Source: Shewanella halotolerans (GTDB taxonomy: Bacteria; Pseudomonadota; Gammaproteobacteria; Enterobacterales; Shewanellaceae). Taken from it: a stretch of DNA of 64,000 nt. The notes below the pieces were generated by a model, which saw nothing but the letters and a program-made list of their open reading frames with translations, did no database searches and was not told where the DNA came from. Positions 35,640 to 45,081 of the stretch are shown piece after piece; positions within the stretch are counted from its first letter, which is position 1, and every line of letters begins with the position of its first letter. The translations under genes and the position numbers were made by a program. The stretch covers positions 1,922,001 to 1,986,000 of the forward strand of contig NZ_CP080417.1 in the NCBI RefSeq assembly GCF_019457535.1, read 5' to 3'.

Positions 35640-35786
35640 TTGAATATTTTTCTATTTGGCTGTTATTTAGCACTTTAAGATCACAATCTGCAGTGATTGC
35701 CGAGGAGATTTAACGAATCTCATGCAATTTCGTCCATTTTCATCCAATTAGATGTTTCTAATAACAAAGTCGAGTAGAATAAAGGG

Positions 35787-36647
35787 ATGACAGATGAAAC
35801 GCGTTTAATCGATCTTCACAGCCACACCACGGCATCCGACGGCCAGTTAACCCCGTCAGAATTAGTGGCCCGTGCCCTGGATAATGGGGTGCAGATGCTG
35901 GCCATTACCGATCACGATACCTTAGCCGGTCTTAAGGAAGCCCACAGCTTCAACGACAGTCAAGCAGAGCCTTTGACTCTGATTAACGGCTGCGAGATCT
36001 CTACCCGCTGGAATAACTTCGATATTCATATCGTCGCCTTAAATATTGATCCTGAACATCAAGGGCTGGATGCCTTCTTGACCCAGCAGCGGGCCTTGCG
36101 TGAGGCGCGGGCGATGGAGATAGGCGTGCGCCTGGAGAAGGCGGGGATCAGCGGCGCCTATGAAGGGGCTAAGGCGTTAGCCGAAGGCGCCGCCCTGAGT
36201 CGCGGCCACTATGCGCGCTGGCTGGCGGACAACGGCTATGCCACCAATGCAGCCGCCGTGTTCAAGAAATACCTGGCGCGGGGTAAGACAGGCTATGTGC
36301 CGAACAATTGGTCTGACATGGAAACCGCTATCGCCATCATTCATGAGGCGGGCGGCGTTGCCGTGCTGGCACACCCCAGCGGTTACAAGTTGTCGGCCAA
36401 ATGGTTAAAGCGTCTGGTACGTGAATTTAAGGCCGCCGGTGGCGATGCCATGGAAGTGGTGCTGGGTCAGCAGACCCTGGACGATCGTAACAATTTAATT
36501 GCCTTGAGTCGGCTTAATGAACTGCATGCCTCGCTGGGAAGCGATTTTCATTTTCCCGGTAGCTGGCTCGAGTTAGGTAGAAATATGTTCCAACCCCAAG
36601 GTGTCGATTGGGTTTGGCAAATGGATAATTGGATGGGAAACCCATGA
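35787..36647 (+). CDS. rnm: PHP-domain exoribonuclease / 3',5'-nucleoside bisphosphate phosphatase (RNase AM)
   Basis: 286 residues. PHP metal motifs: DLHSHTTASDGQLTP, AITDHDTLAG, NGCEIST, LAHPSGYK and SDFHFPG. Homolog of E. coli YciV (RNase AM), which trims rRNA 5' ends and hydrolyses bisphosphate nucleotides. Divergent from trp as in E. coli. Stop overlaps the yciO start (ATGA). Confidence 0.92.
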   Translation: MTDETRLIDLHSHTTASDGQLTPSELVARALDNGVQMLAITDHDTLAGLKEAHSFNDSQAEPLTLINGCEISTRWNNFDIHIVALNIDPEHQGLDAFLTQQRALREARAMEIGVRLEKAGISGAYEGAKALAEGAALSRGHYARWLADNGYATNAAAVFKKYLARGKTGYVPNNWSDMETAIAIIHEAGGVAVLAHPSGYKLSAKWLKRLVREFKAAGGDAMEVVLGQQTLDDRNNLIALSRLNELHASLGSDFHFPGSWLELGRNMFQPQGVDWVWQMDNWMGNP

Positions 36648-37264
36648 GTCAATTTTTTTATGTACATGAGGAAAATCCTCAGGTTCGTCTGATTAATCAG
36701 GCGGTCAATGTGATCAAGCAAGGTGGCGTGGTGGTCTATCCCACAGACTCTGGCTATGCCCTAGGTTGTCTGCTGGGTGAGAAGGATGCGATGACCCGTA
36801 TAGTGCGTATTCGTCAGATCGAGAACGATCACAACTTCTCCTTGATGGTGCGTGATCAGTCTGAGCTGGCGACCTATGCCAGGGTGGATAACCAGGCTTA
36901 CCGCGTGCTTAAGCACAACACCCCTGGTCCTTTTACCTTCATCTTCAAGGCCACCAAAGAGGTGCCTAAGCGCTTACAGAACCCGAAGAAGAAGACAATC
37001 GGTATTCGCGTGCCAGACAATGTGATTGCCCTGGCGTTGCTTGAGGCGCTCGATGCACCGCTGATGTCTACCAGTCTTATCCTGCCGGGTGAAGAGTTTA
37101 CCGAGTCAGATCCCGAGCATATCCGTGACATCCTAGAGCATCAGGTAGACGTGATTATTCATGGCGGTTATCTGGGGGAAAAACCGACTACGGTTATCGA
37201 TCTTTCAGAGGGCGATATTGAGATCTTACGTGAAGGTGCAGGTGATGTTAGCCAGTTTGGCTAA
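36644..37264 (+). CDS. yciO: YciO (Sua5/YrdC-domain protein)
   Basis: 206 residues from ATG 36644, overlapping the rnm stop. Sua5/YrdC fold signature: GGVVVYPTDSGYALGC, KRLQNPKKKTIGIRVPD and MSTSLILPGE. Related to threonylcarbamoyl-AMP synthase (tRNA t6A pathway), though YciO is not the main housekeeping enzyme in E. coli. Confidence 0.93.
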   Translation: MSQFFYVHEENPQVRLINQAVNVIKQGGVVVYPTDSGYALGCLLGEKDAMTRIVRIRQIENDHNFSLMVRDQSELATYARVDNQAYRVLKHNTPGPFTFIFKATKEVPKRLQNPKKKTIGIRVPDNVIALALLEALDAPLMSTSLILPGEEFTESDPEHIRDILEHQVDVIIHGGYLGEKPTTVIDLSEGDIEILREGAGDVSQFG

Positions 37265-37426
37265 AGCCCTGTCTATTGGTCAAATTTGCAGGTATAATCG
37301 CGCGTTTGGTGTCGATTAGCCTCGCCAGAAACCGGTGATTATTCGCCCTAAATGGCGGTAATTTATCGTTATTATCTAACCTTTAGCCTTTGGCAGGCAA
37401 ATGCTGTCTGCTGACTTGGAGAGCGG

Positions 37427-38215
37427 ATGCAGGGGACTCAGCAAAGTTTACCTTTGGCCGTGGTCAGGGGCGAGCCCGTTAAGGAGCTGCCGGCGGATCT
37501 CTTTATTCCGCCCGAGGCGCTAGAGGTGTTTCTCGAGTCTTTCGAAGGCCCGCTGGATCTGCTGCTCTATCTGATCCGCAAACAGAAACTGGATGTGGTC
37601 GAGATGGCCATTGCGCCGGTGACGGATCAATATCTCGAGTATATCGAGCTGTTGCAGGGGGCGAGGGTGGAACTGGCCGCCGACTATCTGGTGATGGCCG
37701 CAACCCTGGCCGAGATCAAGTCGCGCCTCTTGCTGCCAAGACCCGAACTTGCAGAGGAAGATGAGGCCGATCCCCGTGCCCAGCTGATAAGACAGCTTAA
37801 GGCCTACGAGGTGATTAAAGACGCGCAGCAAAGGCTAGATGCCTTGCCGCGACTCGAGCGAGATGTGTTTCAGGCTAAGGTGTTGCCCGCGCCTGATATC
37901 AAGCCGGTATTAGTGCCGCCGTCGGTTTCCCTGGTGGAGTTGGCCGGTGCCTTCGCCGCCGTGTTAAAGCGGGTTGAGGCCACAGAGCATCACCATGTGC
38001 AGCGTGAGCATCTGTCGACACGGGAACGCATGACGCAAATATTGGCTATGCTAGAAGGCAAGTCCTATGTGCCTTTCGAGCAGCTGTTTGATGTTTCTGA
38101 GGGGCGAGCCGGCGTGGTTGTGAGCTTTCTTGCGCTGATGGAGCTGGTAAAAGAGCTTCTGGTTGACCTAATTCAAGCGCAGCCGCTGTCGACCATACAT
38201 GTTAGGGCCTATTGA
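37427..38215 (+). CDS. scpA: Segregation and condensation protein A
   Basis: 262 residues. N-terminal kleisin motif ESFEGPLDLLLYLIRKQKLDV and C-terminal winged helix. With ScpB it bridges SMC heads in chromosome condensation. Bacteria with MukBEF often lack it, so the SMC-ScpAB type is expected here. Immediately followed by scpB. Confidence 0.93.
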   Translation: MQGTQQSLPLAVVRGEPVKELPADLFIPPEALEVFLESFEGPLDLLLYLIRKQKLDVVEMAIAPVTDQYLEYIELLQGARVELAADYLVMAATLAEIKSRLLLPRPELAEEDEADPRAQLIRQLKAYEVIKDAQQRLDALPRLERDVFQAKVLPAPDIKPVLVPPSVSLVELAGAFAAVLKRVEATEHHHVQREHLSTRERMTQILAMLEGKSYVPFEQLFDVSEGRAGVVVSFLALMELVKELLVDLIQAQPLSTIHVRAY

Positions 38216-38848
38216 TTGTCGAGTAAGAAACTGCAAATAAACCCGGATCAGCTCAAGCAGTTGATTGAAGCCAGTCTGTTTGTGATGGCTAGGACTGTCT
38301 CTATCAAGCACTTAAATGAAAGTGTGCTGGCAAACTTTAGCGTCTCCCGCGCCAAGGTGAAGGCCGCCATAGAGGAGTTGCAGCAGGATTATCAGGGACG
38401 CGGCATAGAGTTAGTCAAGGTGGCGGGCGGCTATCGTTTTCAGTCCATCGAGACCTTGAGTCCCTATCTGCAGCCTCTGTGGCAAGAGAAGGCGCCGAGA
38501 TATTCCCGGGCGACCCTGGAGACTCTGGCGGTGATCGCCTATCGTCAGCCGGTCACCCGCGCCGATATTGAGTTTGTACGTGGTGTGGCCGTGGGAAGCC
38601 ATATCATCAAGAGTCTATCCGATAGACACTGGATTAAGATTGTTGGTCATAAAGAGGTGCCGGGCAGGCCCGCGCTCTATGCGACCACAAATGAATTTTT
38701 AGCCTATTTTGGCTTGGACAGGATAGCGGACCTTCCTCCCTTATCCGATGCCGAGTCACTAGCGGCGCTGTTTGGACAAACCCAGGCGGTCGAATCGACC
38801 CCTGACAATACAGCGCCTCAAACCAATGAAGAGTCTACTAATGAGTGA
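38216..38848 (+). CDS. scpB: Segregation and condensation protein B
   Basis: 210 residues. Paired winged helices; LETLAVIAYRQPVTRADIEFVRGV is diagnostic. Start is a TTG directly after the scpA TGA; no ATG gives the full N-terminal helix (IEASLFVM). An acidic, polar tail (QTNEESTNE) overlaps the rluB start by 8 bases. Confidence 0.93.
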   Translation: MSSKKLQINPDQLKQLIEASLFVMARTVSIKHLNESVLANFSVSRAKVKAAIEELQQDYQGRGIELVKVAGGYRFQSIETLSPYLQPLWQEKAPRYSRATLETLAVIAYRQPVTRADIEFVRGVAVGSHIIKSLSDRHWIKIVGHKEVPGRPALYATTNEFLAYFGLDRIADLPPLSDAESLAALFGQTQAVESTPDNTAPQTNEESTNE

Positions 38849-39707
38849 AAAATTGCAGAAAGTCTTGGCCCGTGCAGGCCATGGCTCCCGTCGTGAGATG
38901 GAGGCATGGATTGCTGCAGGTCGAGTTAGTATAGACGGTGAAATTGCCAAATTGGGCGATCGTATCGAGGCCGATGCCAAGGTGCGTATCGATGGTCGTA
39001 CGGTATCGATTAAGTCGGAAGACGACTTGGTATGCCGCGTGATCGCCTATCATAAGCCTGAAGGGGAGATCTGCAGCCGCAAAGATCCCGAAGGGCGCCC
39101 GACGGTATTCGACCGTCTGCCTAAGACCCGAGATTCTCGCTGGGTTGCGGTAGGTCGTCTGGATATCAACACCTCAGGCTTGTTGCTGTTTACCTCTGAC
39201 GGTGAGCTGGCCAACCGCCTGATGCATCCATCCCATGAGGTGGAGCGTGAATACGCCGTGCGCACCTTTGGTGAGGTAACCGATGCCTGCATTCAGCGTC
39301 TGCGCAGTGGCGTAACCTTGGAAGATGGCCCGGCTCATTTTGACAAGGTGAAGCCTGCTGGTGGCGAAGGCATGAACAAGTGGTGGCATGTGTCGCTGGC
39401 CGAAGGTCGTAACCGTGAGGTTCGCCGCCTGTGGGAATCCCAGGAAGTGCAGGTGAGCCGCCTGATCCGTATTCGCTACGGTATGATAGATCTGCCTAAA
39501 TCCCTGCCTCGTGGCGGCTGGGTCGAGCTACCAATCGAGCAGGTAAACTATCTGCGTAAGCTGGCCGGCATGGATGAAGAGACGCGCACCCTGCTGGGCA
39601 CAGACAAACACAGTGTGGCCCGCGCCAAGGTGAAAAGCGCTAAGATCCGCCGCGCCGTGCGTAAGCACAAGACCACAGCGGGTAAGACGCCGCGTCAAAG
39701 AAGCTAA
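38841..39707 (+). CDS. rluB: 23S rRNA pseudouridine(2605) synthase
   Basis: 288 residues from ATG 38841, matching the E. coli start MSEKLQKVLARAGHGSRRE; the frame is open further upstream only because it runs through scpB. S4 domain (1-60), catalytic Asp in VGRLDINTSGLLLFT, and a basic C-terminal tail (RRAVRKHKTTAGKTPRQRS). Confidence 0.95.
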   Translation: MSEKLQKVLARAGHGSRREMEAWIAAGRVSIDGEIAKLGDRIEADAKVRIDGRTVSIKSEDDLVCRVIAYHKPEGEICSRKDPEGRPTVFDRLPKTRDSRWVAVGRLDINTSGLLLFTSDGELANRLMHPSHEVEREYAVRTFGEVTDACIQRLRSGVTLEDGPAHFDKVKPAGGEGMNKWWHVSLAEGRNREVRRLWESQEVQVSRLIRIRYGMIDLPKSLPRGGWVELPIEQVNYLRKLAGMDEETRTLLGTDKHSVARAKVKSAKIRRAVRKHKTTAGKTPRQRS

Positions 39708-39722
39708 AATTAAGTTTGTAGT

Positions 39723-39747
39723 AAAAGCCGCCTCGTGCGGCTTTTTT
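39723..39747 (+). terminator. Terminator of the rnm-rluB cluster
   Basis: AAAAGCCGC / GCGGCTTTT stem followed by T residues. Confidence 0.9.
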
Positions 39748-39772
39748 TATGCTTTTTTCTAGTGTTGCCTAA

Positions 39773-40037
39773 GGAAGGTGCGAACAAGTCGTCACACAGC
39801 TATGGCTTTGATAGCAGCGGCAGTTCAAGGCATTCAACTGAGGACATGCCGAGGCCTGCTGAAGTTGAATAACGCCGAAATGGTGTTGCTACCAAAGCCC
39901 CGCAGGTCGAGGCTTACAGTGGTATTTGCTGCGTTACAGTTCTTGCGAAGGACTAGGGCCATTCGCTGCAAACTGTGCCTTGCATCTACCCACTTTAAGC
40001 ACACGCAGAGCAAGCACGGGACTTATTCGCACCTTCC
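39773..40037. mobile_element. Non-autonomous IS5-type MITE (265 bp) with CTAA target duplication
   Basis: The ends GGAAGGTGCGAACAAGTC and GACTTATTCGCACCTTCC are inverted copies of each other and match IS5 terminal repeats as I remember them. CTAA at 39769-39772 and 40038-40041 is the 4-bp target duplication characteristic of IS5. There is no transposase; the internal open frame is not protein-like. Such elements are moved in trans by a full IS5-family copy elsewhere. Confidence 0.85.
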
Positions 40038-40109
40038 CTAAGCCTCACAGACTTGAGTCATCTGTCGTCGTCAGCCATGATGAAGCTTATTGGCTACAGG
40101 GAACGCAAG

Positions 40110-41018
40110 ATGAAATTATGCTCAGTCAGCAAAATATGGGATAAGTCGGCTCACAATGCCTTTACCGATCTTGCTCTCTATCGCGGCAAGCTCTATTGCG
40201 TATTCAGGGAAGCCAGTGCCCATGTGTCACCTGATGGCGCGCTGCGGATCTTATGCTCTAACAATGATGGACAAGACTGGCATAGTGTTGCCCTCATCGA
40301 GGCCGATTTTGCCGACCTCAGGGACGGTAAGCTGGTGGTCGAGGGGGATAGCCTATTCCTGTTTGGCGGCGCCGCTATGCATGAGGGCGAGGGCATGCGC
40401 TCTTACTGTTGGCAATCTGATGATGGGATACATTGGTCTGCGCCAAGGGCGCTGGTGAAAGAGAGAGAGTGGCTGTGGCGCATAACGCCCCACAAGGGCT
40501 ACTTCTATGGCATAGCCTATTATTGTCATGAACATGATGGCTATGCGGCGCTGTATAAGAGCGACGCTAATACCGATTTTCATCCCTTAGTGGAGAAGCT
40601 TAGTCAGGCCGGTTATGTCAATGAGTCTGGTTTAGTGTTCGACGAGGAAGACAAAGCCATCTGTCTGCTGCGCCGGGATCCACTGTGGCAAACCGATGAG
40701 CGTGCATTGCTGGGCGAGTCTGCTCCCCCCTATACCCAGTGGCATTGGCAAACGGTGAACTGCCGCGTAGGGGGACCCGTAATCTTTCTCTATCAAGGTC
40801 AGCTTTATGGTGTGGTGCGCCTCTATGATGGTCGTGTGCGTACCTCTCTGGTGGCGATCGATCGGCAAACGGCTCAGATAGAGGAGCTACTGAGCCTGCC
40901 TTCGGGCGGGGACACCAGTTATGCCGGTGTCGTGCTCTGTGATAATACCTTGATGGTCAGTTATTACTCCTCCCACGAAGGTGACTGCGCTATTTATTTC
41001 GCTAAAATTGCCCTTTAA
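40110..41018 (+). CDS. Sialidase/glycosyl-hydrolase-like beta-propeller protein, function unknown
   Basis: 302 residues from ATG 40110 (AGGGAA 7 bases upstream). Repeating blades with Asp-box-like turns (SNNDGQDWHSVALI, SDDGIHWSAPRAL) resemble BNR/sialidase-type propellers. No signal peptide, so cytoplasmic. No catalytic assignment is possible. The MITE ends 72 bases before the ATG, so the native promoter has been displaced or is inside the element. Confidence 0.75.
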   Translation: MKLCSVSKIWDKSAHNAFTDLALYRGKLYCVFREASAHVSPDGALRILCSNNDGQDWHSVALIEADFADLRDGKLVVEGDSLFLFGGAAMHEGEGMRSYCWQSDDGIHWSAPRALVKEREWLWRITPHKGYFYGIAYYCHEHDGYAALYKSDANTDFHPLVEKLSQAGYVNESGLVFDEEDKAICLLRRDPLWQTDERALLGESAPPYTQWHWQTVNCRVGGPVIFLYQGQLYGVVRLYDGRVRTSLVAIDRQTAQIEELLSLPSGGDTSYAGVVLCDNTLMVSYYSSHEGDCAIYFAKIAL

Positions 41019-41025
41019 CCTATTT

Positions 41026-41054
41026 AAGACCAAGTGAGACATCATTTGGTCTTT
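41026..41054 (+). terminator. Terminator of the beta-propeller gene
   Basis: AAGACCAA / TTGGTCTT stem with a 12-base loop, just after the stop; short T run. Confidence 0.55.
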
Positions 41055-41608
41055 ATCACTTCTGCATTTTCTCTTTTTGTTTAGTCAAATATCCTGAATG
41101 TCAATTCTTGCTAATTCTGTGACTTTTTAATTTATTTTTAAGGTAAAGGTTAAGGTGCGTAATAAATAAGGTTTAACGTTTTTGTTGTTAAAATTGTTAT
41201 TTAACCTTTCTTACCATCAGGATACATTATTTTACATTGTTACTTTTGTGGTTGTTTTTTATATTTAATTGATCTTTCGTTAACCTGTTAAACATATTTG
41301 ACACAGAGGTATAAATTTGTATCGGCTGATTGTTTTTTCATTTTTACATTTTTCGACAATCTTGGTAGTTTCACAAAAACCTTGTAAATCAGTCGATTAA
41401 GTTTTAGTTGTCGGGTTGGTATGATTGTTTTTCATTATCGAGTTGTATCAATTTTTATCATTGTGGTTATTTTCATGTTAACGGCGTTGACTTGTTTTAT
41501 CTTTTTTCACAATATCTTCACCGAAGGACATTCTTCTTATTTTAAAAATAAAAAATAAATTAATGATCGAAACTCAGATTGTCTGGTTTCGTATTGTGAG
41601 GGAAACAT
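41055..41608. other. 554-base AT-rich upstream region of the TonB-dependent receptor
   Basis: No coding region seen on either strand. Very AT-rich with T-runs. TTGACA followed 16 bases later by TATCGG (about 41299-41326) is a possible promoter, which would give a leader near 280 bases. No Fur box was recognised, so iron control is not supported. Confidence 0.5.
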
Positions 41609-44287
41609 ATGAACTCTTTGACCTTAACAGCAAAAGCGGTTCGCGTAGGCTTATTTGCCGCCGCGACATCTAGCATTGCATTTTCTGGTATCGCAATTGC
41701 TGAAGAGCAAAGCGATAAAGTTGAACGCATCGAAGTAACTGGTTCGCGTATTAAGCAAGTTGATATGGAGACTTCGTCTCCTGTGACTGTATTAAGTGCG
41801 GCAGATATCGCGTTGACCGGTGAAAAAACTGTTGCCGACGTATTGAATAACTCTTCTATCAACGCCTTTGGTTCTTGGCGTGGTACTTCGGGTTATGGTT
41901 CGGGTGCGAGTGCGACTTCAACAGTTAACATGCGTGGTTTAGGTTCTCAGGCTACCTTGGTATTGCTTGATGGCCGTCGTATGCCTGGTACCAGCTCTAG
42001 CTCGGGTGCCGAGGCAGATACATCTCAGATCCCACTAGCAATCGTTGAACGTATTGAGATCCTACGTGATGGTGCTTCTGCGGTTTATGGCTCAGATGCC
42101 GTAGCAGGTGTAATTAACATCATTACCAAGAAAGAGTTTGATGGATTCCAAGTCGACTACAGCACAGAGCAGCCTAGCGTAGAAGGCGGCGATGCCAATC
42201 GTTTCTCTATTGCGGCAGGCTTCAACTCTGAGAAAGGTAATGTGACTTTTACCTATGAGTACTATGACACTAAGGCTGTGATGGACCGTGACATTTGGAA
42301 CATGGATGATCCTAGCTATGGTGACTACAGCTCTTTTAGCTCTGTACCGAATGGCTACTATAACACCGGCGAGAAAGATGCCGATGGCGATGATATCTAT
42401 GCATTCTACTCAAACTCTGAGATGTGTGCCGATACCGATAACGTTGCCGATACCACAGATGGTCAGAACAATGGTCGCTGTCTATACAGCTATGGTGCGG
42501 TAACCAAGCTATTTGGTGACATGACCCGCAACTCTTTCATGACCAACTTTAACTATGACATCACGGATAACATTCGCTTCCGTGGTCGCGGTACCGCATC
42601 TTTGAGCGAAACCAACACACGTTATGCCGGTACGCCCGTATCGACTAACTATCCTGTGATGAGCGCGGATAACCAATATAACCCAACGGGTAAGGACATG
42701 ACGCTGTACATGCGCTCTGTCCAGATTGGTGAGCGTGACACCCTAACCGAAACAAACAGTTTCGATATCCTAGGTGGTTTCGTGGGTTATGCCGACGTGG
42801 GTAATGGTATCGATTGGGAGCTGAACGCACAGCATTCTGCATCGACCACTAACGCCTTTAACTACAACCTGATCAACGACAACATCATTCAGAGCGAGAT
42901 CGATACTGGCAACTATGATGTCTTCAATACCTCAGGTATGAGCTATGCAGAGTGGGAGCAGCAGATGACAGCACTGTATTCTGCCGCAAACCACACTGGT
43001 GTATACCAAGGTAAATTCGACAGCACGCAGATCGACGGTCTTGCCAGCACCATGCTGTATGAACAAGGTGATTTCTCTGTGGCCATCGTAGGTGGTTTAG
43101 AGTATGAGATGATCAACTTCAAGCAAACCTCTGATCCAGAGTCGGCTTCTGGCATTATCTCTGGTGGTTCGGGTGGTGACGATGTTGATGCTGAGCGTAC
43201 ACGTCAGTCTGCCTATACCGAAATCCAGATGGCACTGCCTGCCAACTTCGAACTGTCAGCGGCGCTACGTTATGAGCGTTATGAGCAGGAAGGTACCTTG
43301 ACGGGTGCAGAAGGTCAGGTGACTAACTCTTCTACATTCGATGCCGTTGTACCTAAGTTTGGTTTGAGCTGGCGCCCTGTTGATTCGTTGCTGCTTCGCG
43401 CTAGCTACGGTGATTCATTCCGCGCACCAAACATGGGTGAGATGTTCTCGTCGCAATCTCTGAGCTTCGAGAAGGCCTATGATTCGGTTTGGTGTGAAGC
43501 CAACAACAATTCTGACGCCAACTACTGTGCTACAGGTAACCAGCACAAGACTTGGTTTGGTGGTAACCCGAATCTAGAAGCGGAAGAGGGTAACTCACTG
43601 ACATTGGGTGGCGTCTGGAACGTGACCGATGCGTGGAGTGTTGAACTGTCATATTACTCAATCACTTATGACAATAAGATTGAAGCCGTTAGCGCATCAG
43701 ACGTGATCCGTGATGAGAAGATCAACGGCGGCTCTGATTTCGTGACTCGTGGCCCAGACGGTAAGATTGAGTACCTTGAAAGTGGTTATGTGAACAAGGC
43801 ATCGCTGGAAACATCTGGTTTTGACTTTGCTTCTTCATACAACTTCGAGACAGGCTTCGGTGACTTCAACCTTAAGCTAGATGTTACTCACATCCTCGAC
43901 TTTAAAGAGCAGGCCGATGCCGAATCTGAGAAGATCGATTACTCAGGTACGCAAGACTATCCTGATTGGCGTGGTAACTTCGCCGCGGCTTGGTACTACA
44001 ACGATTTCAGCGCGGCTTGGACAACCGTGTATATCGGTAGTCAGTCAGGTGCAATGTGGCGTGATCTTGGTTACGACTACATCATCGACACACCAAGCTA
44101 CTTCAAGCATAACTTCCAGGTGGGTTACACCCATGATTGGAACGGTACTATCACAGTGGGTGTGAACAACCTGTTCGACGAGAAAGCACCGACTTGGTAT
44201 GACTATGCGGGTTATCGCGATGTGAACACCAACCTATACGATGTATTGGGTCGTACCTTCTATCTGCGTATTAACCAGAAGTTCTAA
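41609..44287 (+). CDS. TonB-dependent outer-membrane receptor (large, substrate unknown)
   Basis: 892 residues. Signal peptide (1-30, GIAIA-EE), TonB-box region (VERIEVTGSRI), plug domain with NMRGLGSQATLVLLDGRRMPG and IERIEILRDGASAVYGSDAVAGVINIITKK, then a 22-strand barrel ending in NLFDEKAPTWYDY and an aromatic C-terminus (INQKF). The plug sequence resembles the Shewanella/Alteromonas receptors for peptides or complex organics rather than siderophore receptors, and no siderophore genes are adjacent. Codon use is typical of a strongly expressed gene. Ends in a strong terminator. Confidence 0.93.
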   Translation: MNSLTLTAKAVRVGLFAAATSSIAFSGIAIAEEQSDKVERIEVTGSRIKQVDMETSSPVTVLSAADIALTGEKTVADVLNNSSINAFGSWRGTSGYGSGASATSTVNMRGLGSQATLVLLDGRRMPGTSSSSGAEADTSQIPLAIVERIEILRDGASAVYGSDAVAGVINIITKKEFDGFQVDYSTEQPSVEGGDANRFSIAAGFNSEKGNVTFTYEYYDTKAVMDRDIWNMDDPSYGDYSSFSSVPNGYYNTGEKDADGDDIYAFYSNSEMCADTDNVADTTDGQNNGRCLYSYGAVTKLFGDMTRNSFMTNFNYDITDNIRFRGRGTASLSETNTRYAGTPVSTNYPVMSADNQYNPTGKDMTLYMRSVQIGERDTLTETNSFDILGGFVGYADVGNGIDWELNAQHSASTTNAFNYNLINDNIIQSEIDTGNYDVFNTSGMSYAEWEQQMTALYSAANHTGVYQGKFDSTQIDGLASTMLYEQGDFSVAIVGGLEYEMINFKQTSDPESASGIISGGSGGDDVDAERTRQSAYTEIQMALPANFELSAALRYERYEQEGTLTGAEGQVTNSSTFDAVVPKFGLSWRPVDSLLLRASYGDSFRAPNMGEMFSSQSLSFEKAYDSVWCEANNNSDANYCATGNQHKTWFGGNPNLEAEEGNSLTLGGVWNVTDAWSVELSYYSITYDNKIEAVSASDVIRDEKINGGSDFVTRGPDGKIEYLESGYVNKASLETSGFDFASSYNFETGFGDFNLKLDVTHILDFKEQADAESEKIDYSGTQDYPDWRGNFAAAWYYNDFSAAWTTVYIGSQSGAMWRDLGYDYIIDTPSYFKHNFQVGYTHDWNGTITVGVNNLFDEKAPTWYDYAGYRDVNTNLYDVLGRTFYLRINQKF

Positions 44288-44319
44288 ATCGTTATTCACC
44301 CTCCCTGTGACTTAACGAT

Positions 44320-44348
44320 AAAAGCCTCCTGATTCAGGAGGCTTTTTT
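44320..44348 (+). terminator. Terminator of the TonB-dependent receptor gene
   Basis: AAAAGCCTCCTGA / TCAGGAGGCTTTT long stem followed by T residues. Confidence 0.93.
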
Positions 44349-44482
44349 ATGGGCATCATTAAGTGGATTGTCTTTTAAATTAATCGTCGACTGACGCGAC
44401 TAACTTGGCTGGCGCGGTTAACTCGATTGGCGTGATTGAGCGGACCGCTCGATTAGCAAGCAGTCCGCTTATTGAGCTGTGC

Positions 44483-44839
44483 TTAGTGGGTGAGCCTGAG
44501 CTCGTGCCTGTGTTCGTGGGAGTAATCGGCGGCGCACTGGGTGCAGCGCTGCTCGAGCGGATTGGCGTTGAGCCGCTCGGCTTCGATATCGGCCTCGCAG
44601 TCTGAGCACAAGCCGTAGAGACCCAGATCCAGCTGGCACAGCGCCGCATCGAGTTGGGTCAGCTTGATAAACAGAGGCTCGTCGGCCAGTTTGGCCGTGG
44701 TCATCTCGTCGATTAACCTGGTCAGCGACAGTTGTTGGGTATCGAGCGTTATTTGATGTAATGCCAGCAGGGTACCTAACTCTTTCCTGAGATTCGCTTC
44801 AAGCACCGACAGTTCATGTCTGATATGGGATCTGCTCAC
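44483..44839 (-). CDS. TraR/DksA-type C4 zinc-finger protein
   Basis: 118 residues, shorter than DksA (151). Helical N-terminal half, then zinc site CSDC ... CTQC, as in DksA/TraR (CxxC-x17-CxxC). The acidic DxxDxA tip of canonical DksA is not evident; QLDAALCQLDLGLYGLCSDC is a variant. It may bind the RNA-polymerase secondary channel, or be a paralog with another role. Orphan gene. Confidence 0.82.
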   Translation of the reverse strand: MSRSHIRHELSVLEANLRKELGTLLALHQITLDTQQLSLTRLIDEMTTAKLADEPLFIKLTQLDAALCQLDLGLYGLCSDCEADIEAERLNANPLEQRCTQCAADYSHEHRHELRLTH

Positions 44840-45081
44840 AAATCATTGCCTAGTTGATATTCTTAGATAATCAGTCTAAACCGCTTGGGCGTCTTGGCTA
44901 TGACTAAGATCAAAAGTCGGTGACATTTATAGTGAATCGCGTTTAGGGATGTAAAGATCAGACCAGTTGGCGCGCGACTGGGCTGGCTATTTGTCGCGCC
45001 TTAAGATAGGGAAAGGTGAAGGTTAGAAGCCCTGAAGCATCATAGAGCCTGCAGACGCGACCGTCGGGCACAAGTATCCTG

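Noticed and set aside
39778..40041. 87-codon frame inside the IS5-type MITE
   Set aside because: It spans the terminal repeats and has no similarity I recognise to transposases.
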